From NCBI RefSeq assembly GCF_013170705.1, contig NZ_CP033334.1:806001-870000 (forward strand): DNA of 64,000 nucleotides. Direction: 5' to 3'. Both the position numbers and the translations under genes were made by a program. Within the stretch, counting starts at the first letter, position 1, and each line of letters starts with the position of its first letter. This document shows, one piece after another, positions 46,192 to 55,282 of the stretch. This stretch comes from Mesorhizobium loti (lineage in GTDB: Bacteria > Pseudomonadota > Alphaproteobacteria > Rhizobiales > Rhizobiaceae). Below the pieces are notes generated by a model that was not told the DNA's origin, did no database searches, and was given only the letters and a program-made list of their open reading frames with translations.

Positions 46192-47541
46192 TCAGATCGC
46201 CTTGGCGCGCAAGGCACCACGGAAGGAATCGCGGAGATAGCCGAGCGTGGCGTCGGCATCGACCGGCCGGCCGAACAGATAGCCCTGCCCGCCGGCGCAG
46301 CCGAACTGGACCAGGCGGTCGGCCTGCGCTTCTTCTTCGATGCCTTCGGCGACCACATCCATGCCCAGCCCCTCGCACATGGCCAGAATGGCGCGGATGA
46401 TGTGTTCGGACGGGCGGTCATCGAGAATGGAGGAGACGAAGGCGCGGTCGATCTTGAGCTTGTCGAAATGGAATTCGCGCAGGCGCCCAAGCGAGGACTG
46501 GCCGGTGCCGAAATCGTCGAGCGAGACGCGGATGCCGACGCGGCGCAGATCGTCGACGATCTGTGCCGCCGAGGCCGGATCGTTCATCAGGCCGGTCTCG
46601 GTGATCTCGATCTCCAGCCGGCGCGGGTCGAAACCGGTGCGGTCGAGGATCGCCAGTATGTGCAGGCCGGTGTTCTGGTCGACGAGCTGCGAGGGCGAAA
46701 GGTTGAAGGACAGGAACAGGTCATTCGGCCAGCTCCTGGCCGCCTCGGTCGCCTTGCGCAGCACCAGCTGCGACAACGGGCCGATGATGCCGCGTTCCTC
46801 GGCGATGGGAATGAAGACCGTCGGCGGCACCGCGCCGAGGTCGCGATCGGTCCAGCGCGCCAGCGTCTCGAAGCCGATCGTGCGACGCGTGGTGAGATCG
46901 ACGATCGGCTGGAAATGCGGCTCAACCTCGCCGGCCGAGACGGCACGGCGAAGCGCCTGCTCGATACGGGTGACGCGCTTGGCCGCCTCTTCCATCTCGC
47001 GCGTGTAGACGACGACCCGGCCACGGCCAGAGCGCTTGGCGTGGTAGAGCGCCGTTTCGGCCTTGTTGATGAGGATCTCGGTGGTCTCGTCGCCGGAATA
47101 GAACAGCGAGCAGCCGACCGAGGCCGACAGTCTGGCCGTGCGTTCGCCGACATCGTAGGGCGCCGACAGGATCTCTATCAGCATGCGGGATTTTTCCGCC
47201 GCCGCCTCCTCCGAGAACACCAGCGGATAGAGGAAGGCGAATTCGTCGGCGCCGATGCGGCAGACCGTCGAGTGGCCGTCCATCGAGGCGCGCAGCCGCA
47301 TGGCGACCTGGATCAGGATGTCGTCGCCGGCCTTGTGGCCGAACAGGTCGTTGATCGGCTTGAAGCCGTCAAGGTCGAGAATGCCGACGGTGAACGGCGC
47401 GGGATCGTCGGCGCGGTCGCTGATCAGGCGATCGACCTTGTCGAAGAAGCGGCGATGATTGCCAAGCCCGGTCAACGGATCGGTGAAGGCCAGATCCGTG
47501 CTCTCCCTGTTTGCCTGACCGGTGCCAAACGGAGTTTGCAT
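46192..47541 (-). CDS. GGDEF-EAL protein, probable c-di-GMP phosphodiesterase
   Basis: This 449-aa protein has a GGDEF domain (~15-180) and an EAL domain (~190-445) with no transmembrane or PAS segment. The GGDEF signature is altered to GADEF (97-101), so cyclase activity is doubtful. The EAL signature reads ETL, but the key catalytic residues remain: NLSPSQL, EIEITETGL, LDDFGTGQSSL, KIDRAFV, VVAEGIEEE and GGQGYLFGRP. A phosphodiesterase with a regulatory GTP-binding domain is the best reading. It is monocistronic. Confidence 0.88.
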   Translation of the reverse strand: MQTPFGTGQANRESTDLAFTDPLTGLGNHRRFFDKVDRLISDRADDPAPFTVGILDLDGFKPINDLFGHKAGDDILIQVAMRLRASMDGHSTVCRIGADEFAFLYPLVFSEEAAAEKSRMLIEILSAPYDVGERTARLSASVGCSLFYSGDETTEILINKAETALYHAKRSGRGRVVVYTREMEEAAKRVTRIEQALRRAVSAGEVEPHFQPIVDLTTRRTIGFETLARWTDRDLGAVPPTVFIPIAEERGIIGPLSQLVLRKATEAARSWPNDLFLSFNLSPSQLVDQNTGLHILAILDRTGFDPRRLEIEITETGLMNDPASAAQIVDDLRRVGIRVSLDDFGTGQSSLGRLREFHFDKLKIDRAFVSSILDDRPSEHIIRAILAMCEGLGMDVVAEGIEEEAQADRLVQFGCAGGQGYLFGRPVDADATLGYLRDSFRGALRAKAI

Positions 47542-47750
47542 CGGTGTCCCTGTTTTTGACGTCGGAATTTATTTCCGAGACTGGCAGCAAACCCTTTAGG
47601 AAACGTATCCTGAAAACCAATTTTTCGCAGCCGGCGCATGATCCCGGAAAATGGATGCGGGTTCACCGGCCATCTTGCCCAGACAGACAGCCGGATGCCT
47701 TCGGGAGGCCGACCGCAGAGAGCATCAGGCCTTTGTTTTCACGCGGATTT

Positions 47751-49544
47751 TCAGCCGCTTGACTTGACGCGGTAGAGTTCAAGTGGCGTGCCACGGGTTC
47801 CCGCCGCCGGCTCCAGCCAGTCCGGTACGTTGCCGCGCATCAGCCCGGCCAGGAAACCGTCCGGCGCCTTGGCCGCGAACAGCCGGCTTTCCGTGTTGCC
47901 GCGGCAGAGCGCGACAAGGCCGACATGGTGGCTTTCGACGATGGCTTTCGCGTCGGCGGCCGAGCCCAGCAAGGCATCGAACACGAGCAGGTTTCCCGCG
48001 ACGTTGCGATGGTAGGGACCGGCGAAAACGCGGTGACCGGTGAAGGCGAGGATCGGCGAGCCAAGATTGGAGATGGCAAGGACCGTGGTGGGCGTCATCG
48101 CGCCGAGTGCCGCGAACGAGGCCTTGCTGTTGCAGGGCGCATCGATGCTGGCGTCGCTGGCAGGCGCACCGGTCTCGAAGGCGCGCGATGCGGCTTGAGC
48201 GGCGCCCGACCAGATCGCATTGACCGAGATCAACCAGGCGGCGGCCATCCTGAGCATCGAGCCGCCGGACGGGCTGATCTCGGCCTGCTGCCGCCATTTG
48301 GCGATCCAGGCCGAAAGCGGGATCACCGCGAAGGCAATGGAGAAGGTCGAGCCGCGGACTTCCCAGGCGCTGACCAGGACCGCAACGATCAGCAGCGCGC
48401 CGACGAGGCTGTCCTGCCGCCGCCAGCCGCCATGGCCGAGGCGAAGCGCCATCAGCACAATCGCCACCAGGGGCGTGGCAAAACGCGCCACCACCCTGGC
48501 CGGGTCGTCGGAGACAAGCTGGACGATCGACTGCGCCTCCTCGATATGGCCGAGCCACATCTGCTGCAGGCGCGGGTCGAGATGGGCATAGGGCGCCGCC
48601 AGGCATTGCGGGAACAGGAGCACCACGACCAGAGCGAGCGTGAGGGCAAGCAGACCGAGCGAGGTCAGGCGGCGGGCAGCCGTTGCATTGGCGGCCCTCA
48701 AGGAGGCAATCGCTGCCAAACCGGCTCCGGCAAGCCCGGTGACCGCGAATTGCACGACCGAGAATGTGTCGCACTGGGCCTGGCTCCAGGATGAAGCCGG
48801 GACGGTGGCGACGAAGACAAGGGCCGAGACGCCGGCGACGCCGAGGCCGAAATCCCCGGCGATCAGCCTTTCGGCATCACCCGCGGCGAGAAACAGCAGC
48901 GCGACGACGGCGCCGAGGGCTCCGGCATAGGGAGCGCTTTCCATGCCGATGGCCAAGGTCAATGTCGCGCAGATGCCCGCGACAAAGGCTGCCGGTCGGC
49001 GCGTGGGTGCCTCAAGCAGCAGGGCAAGGCTCGCCAGGGTCAGCACCAGCTGGACATTGTGATGATCGAGCGCGCCGGGAGAAAAAATACCGACGTAGTA
49101 CAGGGCCGCGCCACCTACGACGGCGGCGGGCAGCACGGCGTGTGCCCCGGCGAAAGCGCGCGCCGCGCGGATGATGAAGAACATCGCGAGAAAGAATTGC
49201 AGGAAAGGCCAGACTATCTGCACGATCTGTTCGGCCAGGGCGGTGCTGCCGGTCAGGGCCGAAACAGCGAGGATCGCAAGCGCCAGCGGTGCGTCGAGCA
49301 GCCGCGACCAATGCATGACGAAGCCGCCTTCCAGCCCCATCCTGTACTGGTGCAGGTCGAACCAGCCCTGGCCGGCCAGCAGATCGCGGACTTCGACCAG
49401 TTGCAGCAGGCTGTCATTGTCACCCGCCGGATTGGCCAGCTGCGGGAACCCGGCACACGCATTGAGGCCCAGCAGCAGCAAGGCGGCGAGCAGCGCGAAC
49501 GCGATATCGGACTTCCCCGCGGAAGTTCCCCTTGCTGTGCCCAT
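47751..49544 (-). CDS. Polytopic membrane protein, probable GT-C-type glycosyltransferase
   Basis: This 597-aa protein has about 11 hydrophobic segments followed by a ~110-aa soluble C-terminus (GSPILAFTGHRVFAGPYHRN..). The first extracytoplasmic loop has paired acidic residues (GDNDSLLQLVEVRDLL) and HWSRLLDAP, and another loop has GALDHHNVQL. These features are typical of GT-C enzymes that use lipid-linked sugars, and it resembles STT3-like topology. It diverges from GtrB-like and GtrA-like genes, so it may be the third, transferase component of an O-antigen or cell-envelope glycosylation system. ATG 49544 is preferred over a TTG at 49586. Confidence 0.7.
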   Translation of the reverse strand: MGTARGTSAGKSDIAFALLAALLLLGLNACAGFPQLANPAGDNDSLLQLVEVRDLLAGQGWFDLHQYRMGLEGGFVMHWSRLLDAPLALAILAVSALTGSTALAEQIVQIVWPFLQFFLAMFFIIRAARAFAGAHAVLPAAVVGGAALYYVGIFSPGALDHHNVQLVLTLASLALLLEAPTRRPAAFVAGICATLTLAIGMESAPYAGALGAVVALLFLAAGDAERLIAGDFGLGVAGVSALVFVATVPASSWSQAQCDTFSVVQFAVTGLAGAGLAAIASLRAANATAARRLTSLGLLALTLALVVVLLFPQCLAAPYAHLDPRLQQMWLGHIEEAQSIVQLVSDDPARVVARFATPLVAIVLMALRLGHGGWRRQDSLVGALLIVAVLVSAWEVRGSTFSIAFAVIPLSAWIAKWRQQAEISPSGGSMLRMAAAWLISVNAIWSGAAQAASRAFETGAPASDASIDAPCNSKASFAALGAMTPTTVLAISNLGSPILAFTGHRVFAGPYHRNVAGNLLVFDALLGSAADAKAIVESHHVGLVALCRGNTESRLFAAKAPDGFLAGLMRGNVPDWLEPAAGTRGTPLELYRVKSSG

Positions 49545-49708
49545 CCCGATCGCCCTTGGCGGGAATGCCGGACCTTTCCAGGCCAATCGACACTCATGAA
49601 GTCGGTCTTAAACCTAGCCTTAACGGCTTCAATAAATAGTAAAACCGCCTGGATGAGGCCGGTTTCCGGCGCGCGGCCGTGTGGTCGACAAGGCATTCGG
49701 AGACGAAA

Positions 49709-50713
49709 ATGCCGCAAGACCACGAACCTTTCATCGCCGTGCTCCTGCCTTGCTACAATGAGGAGCCGACCATCGCCGAGGTGGTGCGGCGGTTCCGCGA
49801 AACGCTGCCGGCCGCCACCGTCTATGTCTATGACAACAATTCGAAGGACCTGACTGCCCTGCGCGCCCGAGCGGCCGGTGCCATCGTCGTGCGCGAGCCG
49901 CGCCAGGGCAAGGGCAATGTGGTGCGCCGCATGTTCGCCGACATCGATGCCGATATCTATCTGATGGCCGACGGCGACGGCACCTATGCGCCCGAGGACG
50001 CGCCACAGCTGATCAACACGCTGCTGACCGAACGTTCCGACATGGTGGTGGGCACAAGGCGCGGCGTCGCCGACGACGCCGGACGGGCCGGCCATGCTTT
50101 CGGCAACCGCGCCTTCAACGCGCTCTACAAATGGCTGTTCGGCAGCGATTTCACCGACATCTTCTCCGGCTACCGTGTCTTCACCAGGCGCTTCGTCAAG
50201 AGCTTTCCAGCCGTCTCCGGCGGCTTCGAGATCGAGACCGAAATGTCGGTGCACGCCTCGCAGCTCAAATTGCCGGTCAGCGAAATCGCGCTCGACTACG
50301 GCCGCCGGCCGGTCGGGTCGTCGTCGAAACTGTCGACCTTTGGCGACGGCGCCAGGATCCTGTGGATGTTCGCCATGCTGATGAAGGAGACGCAGCCGCT
50401 GCGCTTCTTCGGCGCCTTTTCGCTGTTCTTCCTGGCCTCGAGCCTGTTGCTGATGGCGCCGGTGCTGGTCGAGTTCGCCGAAACCGGCCTTGTCCCGCGC
50501 ATACCGACCTGGGTGCTGTCGGTCGGTTTGCTGCTCCTGTCGATGCTTGCGGCGGTGACCGGGCTGATCCTTGATTCGGTGTCGCGCGGGCGGGCCGAAC
50601 AGAAGCGCATCTTCTATCTTTCCATGCCTTCGGGCCGTGCCGAGCGTCGCACCGGCGCGATCGCGCCCGCTGCGGCAAAGGTCGCGCCGGGCAAGACACC
50701 CCGGGCAGCCTGA
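49709..50713 (+). CDS. Family 2 glycosyltransferase, GtrB/DPM-like
   Basis: This 334-aa GT-A enzyme loads a sugar from a nucleotide donor onto a polyprenyl phosphate. It has LLPCYNEEPTIAEVVRRF (~10), VYDNNSKDLT (~42), the DxD metal motif in LMADGDGTYAPED (~90) and GGFEIETEMSVHA (~170). Two hydrophobic helices follow (~235-290), as in GtrB proteins. ATG 49709 follows GGAGACGAAA. A GtrA gene starts 4 bp after its stop. Confidence 0.9.
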   Translation: MPQDHEPFIAVLLPCYNEEPTIAEVVRRFRETLPAATVYVYDNNSKDLTALRARAAGAIVVREPRQGKGNVVRRMFADIDADIYLMADGDGTYAPEDAPQLINTLLTERSDMVVGTRRGVADDAGRAGHAFGNRAFNALYKWLFGSDFTDIFSGYRVFTRRFVKSFPAVSGGFEIETEMSVHASQLKLPVSEIALDYGRRPVGSSSKLSTFGDGARILWMFAMLMKETQPLRFFGAFSLFFLASSLLLMAPVLVEFAETGLVPRIPTWVLSVGLLLLSMLAAVTGLILDSVSRGRAEQKRIFYLSMPSGRAERRTGAIAPAAAKVAPGKTPRAA

Positions 50714-50717
50714 GGCG

Positions 50718-51092
50718 GTGAGCCGCCTCGTCCGCTTCGTTTTTGCCGGCGGAATCGGTTTCGCCGCCGACGCGGCGACACTCTGGCTGCTGCTCACCTT
50801 CACGCCGCTCGGGCCCTTCACCGCCCGCGTGCTGTCGATAGGCTTTGCGCTCTGCGTCACCTGGCGGATCAACCGGCACCTGACCTTCGCGCCCTCGCGG
50901 CGCGGCATGGCGCGAGAAGCCGCACGCTATGGCGGCGTCGGCATCGCCACCAGCATCGTCAACTACCTCGTCTATTCCGCGATCCTGTTCGCGCTGCCGG
51001 CAGCGCCGCCGCTTGCCGCCCTCGCCACCGCCTCGCTGGCCGCCATGGCGCTGTCCTTCCTCGGCTATTCCAGGCTGGTCTTCGACCGTTGA
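50718..51092 (+). CDS. GtrA-like membrane protein (putative lipid-linked sugar flippase)
   Basis: This 124-aa protein has four transmembrane helices and the GtrA family pattern RFVFAGGIGFAADAATLWLL (~6), WRINRHLTF (~50) and GYSRLVF at the end. GtrA proteins are thought to flip polyprenyl-linked sugars made by GtrB across the membrane. The GTG start is 5 bp after the GtrB-like stop, so the two are coupled. Confidence 0.9.
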   Translation: MSRLVRFVFAGGIGFAADAATLWLLLTFTPLGPFTARVLSIGFALCVTWRINRHLTFAPSRRGMAREAARYGGVGIATSIVNYLVYSAILFALPAAPPLAALATASLAAMALSFLGYSRLVFDR

Positions 51093-51138
51093 TGCATGTC
51101 GCCCGAAAGTGGCTCCCGTTTGGGACAACGACATGCAT
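51092..51138. repeat. Palindromic repeat starting at the GtrA stop codon
   Basis: A perfect 10-bp inverted repeat, ATGCATGTCG (51092-51101) and CGACATGCAT (51129-51138), flanks a CCCGAAAGTGG..CCCGTTTGGG core. A second small stem, CTAAAGC/GCTTTAG (51150-51178), follows at once. They may terminate the GtrBA transcript. Confidence 0.55.
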
Positions 51139-51297
51139 GAAACCAGGAGCTAAAGCACGCCGCAAGGATGCGCTTTAGATCGCTGGCCCGATTGGCAGAA
51201 GGCGCCGCGACCCTTATATCGCTCTCGACTTAAAGTGTTGGAGCGTACTTGTGCATCCAGGGGGAGCACGCCGCTCCAATCGCGCTGGGGACCTGCC

Positions 51298-52239
51298 ATG
51301 AAGTTGAAAATCGCCGTCCAGATGGACCATATCTCCGCCGTGTCTATCGCCGGCGACACGTCTTTCGCACTGTCACTGGAAGCGCAGCGGCGCGGCCACC
51401 AATTGTTCCACTATACGCCCGACCGGCTGTCGCTGCGCGACGGCAAGGTGTTTGCCCGCATCGAGGAGATGCAGGTGCGCGACGAGAAGGGCAATCACTA
51501 CGCGCTGGGCGAAAAGGTGCGCACCGATCTCTCCGAAATGGACGTCATCCTGCTGCGCCAGGATCCGCCCTTCGACATGAACTACATCACGACCACGCAT
51601 ATCCTCGAGCGCATCCACCCGAAGACGCTGGTCGTCAACGACCCGGCCTGGGTGCGCAACAGCCCGGAAAAGATCTTCGTCACCGAGTTTGCCGACCTGA
51701 TGCCGGACACGCTGATCACCAAGGATCCGCTGGAGGTCGCCGCCTTCCGCAAGGAGTTCGGCGACATCATCGTCAAGCCGCTCTACGGCAATGGCGGCGC
51801 CGGCATCTTCCATCTGCTGGAGGCCGACCGCAACCTCGCCTCGCTGCTCGAGATGTTCGGCCAGCTGTTCCGCGAGCCTTATATCGTGCAGCGCTACCTG
51901 AAGGAGGTGCGCAAGGGCGACAAGCGCATCATACTGATAGACGGCGAGCCTGTCGGTGCCATCAACCGGGTTCCGGCCGAGCACGATTCCCGCTCCAACA
52001 TGCATGTCGGCGGACGCGCCGAGAAAACCGAACTGACGGAACGCGAGCGCGAGATATGCGCCCGCATCGGGCCGTCGCTCCGGGAACGCGGCTTCATCCT
52101 GGTCGGCATCGACGTCATCGGCGACTACATGACCGAGATCAACGTGACGTCGCCGACCGGCGTGCGCGAGGTGCGGCGTTTCGGCGGCGCGGACATTGCC
52201 AGCCTGTTCTGGGATGCGCTCGAGGACAAGCGGAAGTAA
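51298..52239 (+). CDS. gshB: Glutathione synthetase
   Basis: GshB joins gamma-glutamylcysteine and glycine with ATP in the cytoplasm. The 313-aa ATP-grasp enzyme has [12 protein letters not shown] at the start, [20 protein letters not shown] (~80), the ATP loop [17 protein letters not shown] (~158), [19 protein letters not shown] (~200), [11 protein letters not shown] and [15 protein letters not shown] near the C-terminus. ATG 51298 gives the usual length. It stands between a repeat region and comM. Confidence 0.96.
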   Translation: MKLKIAVQMDHISAVSIAGDTSFALSLEAQRRGHQLFHYTPDRLSLRDGKVFARIEEMQVRDEKGNHYALGEKVRTDLSEMDVILLRQDPPFDMNYITTTHILERIHPKTLVVNDPAWVRNSPEKIFVTEFADLMPDTLITKDPLEVAAFRKEFGDIIVKPLYGNGGAGIFHLLEADRNLASLLEMFGQLFREPYIVQRYLKEVRKGDKRIILIDGEPVGAINRVPAEHDSRSNMHVGGRAEKTELTEREREICARIGPSLRERGFILVGIDVIGDYMTEINVTSPTGVREVRRFGGADIASLFWDALEDKRK

Positions 52240-52272
52240 GCGTTTTCACTTTGTCTTAACCATGTTCTGCTT

Positions 52273-52299
52273 TTGCAACCGAGCGCAATTCGGTTGCAA
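52273..52299 (+). terminator. Hairpin after gshB
   Basis: TTGCAACCGA and TCGGTTGCAA form a perfect 10-bp stem around 7 bases, 34 bp after gshB. No T tract follows, so it may be a terminator with poor tail or an operator. Confidence 0.4.
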
Positions 52300-52420
52300 C
52301 CCCAGCGATTGCCTGTTCCCGTAATGTTCTTGATTTGACCGGAAAACTGTGATTGTCTCGCCAAGGGCCATTCCTGGCCTGATCGCAGGGGCTGGGCCAG
52401 CCCGCATCCGGGGTGGGAAA

Positions 52421-53143
52421 ATGGTGGCGCGGGTTCGCACGGTCGCTTTCCAGGGCATCGAGGCCGTGCCGGTCGACGTGCAGGTGATGATCGCGCCCGG
52501 CAAGGTCGGCATGCAGATCGTCGGCCTGCCCGACAAGGCGGTGGCCGAAAGCCGCGAGCGGGTGCAGGCCGCGCTTCATGCGTCGGGCCTGTCGATGCCT
52601 TCGAAGAAGGTGACGGTCAACCTGGCGCCCGCCGACCTGCCCAAGGAAGGCAGCCACTATGATCTGCCGATCGCGCTTGGCCTGATGGCAGCCCTTGGCG
52701 CCATTCCGGGCGACATGCTGGCCGGCTATGTCGTGCTCGGCGAACTCTCGCTCGACGGCACGATTGCCGCCGTCGCCGGTGCCTTGCCGGCGGCGATCGG
52801 CGCCAATGCCGAAGGCAAGGGCCTGATCTGCCCGTTCGCCTGCGGGCCGGAAGCGGCGTGGGCCGGCAAGGACTTCGACATTTTGGCGCCGCGCAGCCTG
52901 ATCGCCATCGCCAACCATTTCCGTGGCACGCAGGTGCTGTCGCGCCCCGAGGCCGGCATCCACGCCCCGGCGCGCGACCTGCCCGACCTCGCCGACATCA
53001 AGGGCCAGGAGACAGCCAAGCGGGCGCTGGAAGTGGCGGCCGCTGGCGGCCACAATCTCCTCATGCTGTGCACGAAAGACCCTCGCCTGCTGGCGTGGTT
53101 CGAGCGTCAGTGGCTGCCAATGGGCGGCTGCCGCAGGCACTAA
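52421..53143 (+). pseudogene. comM: comM (yifB) 5' fragment, cut by island insertion
   Basis: ComM/YifB is an AAA+ helicase-like protein (~510 aa) with a role in natural transformation. The first 215 codons are a normal family N-terminus: ARVRTVAFQGIEAVPVDVQV, VGLPDKAVAESRERV, NLAPADLPKEGSHYDLPIAL and KGQETAKRALEVAAAGGHNLLM. The family would continue with the Walker A loop (GPPGxGKS). Here the sequence changes at about 53066 to 25 unrelated codons and a stop. The ATPase core and C-terminus are absent from the window. The remaining product would lack ATPase activity. This is the island's left junction. Confidence 0.9.
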
Positions 53144-53157
53144 GTCAATAAAAAACA

Positions 53158-53198
53158 CCCATGGGACATTTTTCTGTTGACAGATAACGTCCCATGGG
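53158..53198. promoter_or_regulatory. Paired CCCATGGG dyads around a -35 box
   Basis: CCCATGGGAC (53158-53167) and GTCCCATGGG (53189-53198) form a perfect inverted repeat; each arm is itself a CCCATGGG palindrome, with centres 33 bp apart (three helical turns). A TTGACA box (53177-53182) lies between them. It precedes the DGQHR gene by 79 bp and is probably its operator/promoter; it might instead be part of the island end. Confidence 0.55.
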
Positions 53199-53277
53199 CG
53201 TACTTCCAGGCGTCCCTTGGGGGCATGATGTTCCGTGGTGGGTCACATGTCGCCCGAGCAACCTGAAAGAGCGAACA

Positions 53278-54795
53278 ATGTATCCGAAAGATGGCGACAT
53301 GCCCACTCCTCTCACCCCTGAATCACTCGATTCCCTCATAGACGCCGGTGATGTGAACGAAACACCGTTCAACGTTTTCATCGGCCACAACCTTGGTCAC
53401 CGCGTGTTCTCAATGGCGGTTCCGTTCCGCAAGTTCTACGAAATCTCGGACGTAGCCAACGATCGGGAATCTGGACCGGTCGCCCAGCGACCCCTCGACA
53501 GCAACCATGCCAAGAAGCTGGCGGTATACATGGTCAAGGGCCTGGTGTCGGCCGCAAAGATGAGGCGGGCGATCCAGGGCAAGGAGAGCCTGCCAGAGTT
53601 CGATGAGATTTTGCGATTGTTGGGCGACCAGCCCTACTTCTCGCTTCAGCCTTTGGTCTGCAACATCCGCAACGTGTCACCCGGCGCTACCGGCCCCAAC
53701 GGGATCAGGGGCTTCAGATTGGAAACGAAATCGGGAGAAACCGCCGGGTTCAAGGTCTTTCTGTCGGAGCGCCACATTCTCTGGGTGGTCGATGGGCAGC
53801 ACCGCCGTCACGGTGCAGATATGGCCCTGTCCTTCCTTGAGACGGTTCGTCAGACCGGTCGCTACCCCGGCAAAGGGGCCGTTCTCTTCATCGACAAGGG
53901 GCGGCAGGTAACCGAGGGCGAAATGGTGGTGTGGAACGAGGCTTGGGAAGCCGCCCGTTCTTACGCGACATTGACTGTTGAGGTTCATCTTGGGCTGACC
54001 GTCGAGCAAGAACGACAGCTGTTCCACGACCTCAACCGGCTGGGAAAGAAGGTCGATCCTTCTCTGGCGTTGCAGTTTGACAGCTCAAATCCGATCACCC
54101 ACTTCATCAAGCGATCGCTTGTGGGCGACTTGGGTATTCATGTCTCTGACGCTGAAGCAAAGGACTGGTCGGAGGACACGGGAGCCCTGGTTCTGAAGGA
54201 TGTTGTGGCTGTCAACGCGATCGCATTCCTGAACAAGGGGAACATCGCCGGGGCAACCCCGGCTGTGGTCGAACCGCGCGAACCGGCGATCCTTGACCTC
54301 TGGAGTCGGATTGTCGAAATCCCAGACCTTGGCTCAGAGCGGGCAAAAGAGAAGACCGTTGCGGCCCAGCCGGTCGTTCTCAAGGCCCTCGCCAAGATCG
54401 CCTACGATCTCAACTTCAGCAACCGGAAGCCGGTAGACGCTGACGCCCTCTGGACGCGCTTCCTTGAGGCGCTGCCAGAAGTCGACTTCTCGCACCAGAA
54501 CCCGATGTGGCGGTACTACACCATGACCGACGAGGAGAGGGAGGAGGCAGGGCTGGCTGGTTTGGCTGAGTTTCTGCCTGATGATACGGGCATCATTGCC
54601 AATCGCGACATTGGCGGCTTCCAGGGCGGTCTGATGCGCTTCGGAGCCAAGCACAACGACATCTTCCCGATCCTCTCGGACATGATCCGGTGGAAGGCGG
54701 GCTTGCCGACCCGTCGCGATGGGCAGCGCGCCGGCGGCCCCTTGGCTGGCTTCGTGCTGGAGATCCCCGAAAGTATGGCACACTTCAAGAACTGA
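53278..54795 (+). CDS. DGQHR-domain (DndB-like) protein
   Basis: This 505-aa protein has the DGQHR signature in WVVDGQHRRHGADMAL (~170) and the following FHDLNRLGKKVDPSLALQFD (~255), as in DndB-type and other DGQHR proteins of the ParB/Srx-related superfamily. DndB represses or tunes DNA phosphorothioation operons; no dndA/C/D/E gene is seen here. It converges on the restriction-modification operon. The ATG at 53278 (MYPKDGDMP) is chosen; ATG 53299 is possible. A role as regulator or accessory of the neighbouring defence genes is inference. Confidence 0.8.
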   Translation: MYPKDGDMPTPLTPESLDSLIDAGDVNETPFNVFIGHNLGHRVFSMAVPFRKFYEISDVANDRESGPVAQRPLDSNHAKKLAVYMVKGLVSAAKMRRAIQGKESLPEFDEILRLLGDQPYFSLQPLVCNIRNVSPGATGPNGIRGFRLETKSGETAGFKVFLSERHILWVVDGQHRRHGADMALSFLETVRQTGRYPGKGAVLFIDKGRQVTEGEMVVWNEAWEAARSYATLTVEVHLGLTVEQERQLFHDLNRLGKKVDPSLALQFDSSNPITHFIKRSLVGDLGIHVSDAEAKDWSEDTGALVLKDVVAVNAIAFLNKGNIAGATPAVVEPREPAILDLWSRIVEIPDLGSERAKEKTVAAQPVVLKALAKIAYDLNFSNRKPVDADALWTRFLEALPEVDFSHQNPMWRYYTMTDEEREEAGLAGLAEFLPDDTGIIANRDIGGFQGGLMRFGAKHNDIFPILSDMIRWKAGLPTRRDGQRAGGPLAGFVLEIPESMAHFKN

Positions 54796-54856
54796 CTGTC
54801 TCTCTGAGAGACGTCGATAGGCGAGGGGGGCGTTGTCCCCTTCGCGCTTCATCAAA

Positions 54857-55282
54857 TCAAGTCGACAGGAAGGTGCGCAAGCGCTCCGCAAGTTCCGCCT
54901 GCCCGCGACGCGACACCTCGCATTCCCACACCACCAGTACCTTCCAGCCATCAGCCTCGAGTTTGCCTACATTGACCCGATCGCGCTCGGCGTTTGCGTT
55001 TAGTTTCGGCTGCCAGAAATCAAGCCGCGACCTCGGCAAACGTGCCAGCTTACAGGAAGGGTCAGAGTGTCGGTGCCAGAAGCAACCGTGAACAAAGATG
55101 ACCTTGCGCCTACCAGGAAACGTCAGATCGGGCGTACCTGCGAGATCGCGTCGATGAAGCCGAAATCGAAAGCCAAGCGCGTGAACCAGCTTGCGTACGG
55201 CCAGCTCGGGCTTCGAGTTCTTGGATCGAACCAGCCCCATCTGCCGGCTTCGATCGGGGTCCACGTTAGTCAGGCGTGTCAT
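54857..55282 (-). CDS. vsr: Very short patch repair endonuclease (Vsr)
   Basis: Vsr nicks DNA at T:G mismatches formed when 5-methylcytosine deaminates, protecting sites of a C5 methyltransferase. The 141-aa protein has MGLVRSKNSKPELAVRKLVHALGFRFRLH (~15), the catalytic Asp in LAGTPDLTFP (~50), VIFVHGCFWHRH (~61), and the zinc-type Cys/His cluster ending at CKLARLPRS. The start at 55282 overlaps the restriction endonuclease stop by 17 bp. It closes the methylase-endonuclease-vsr operon. Confidence 0.92.
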   Translation of the reverse strand: MTRLTNVDPDRSRQMGLVRSKNSKPELAVRKLVHALGFRFRLHRRDLAGTPDLTFPGRRKVIFVHGCFWHRHSDPSCKLARLPRSRLDFWQPKLNANAERDRVNVGKLEADGWKVLVVWECEVSRRGQAELAERLRTFLST

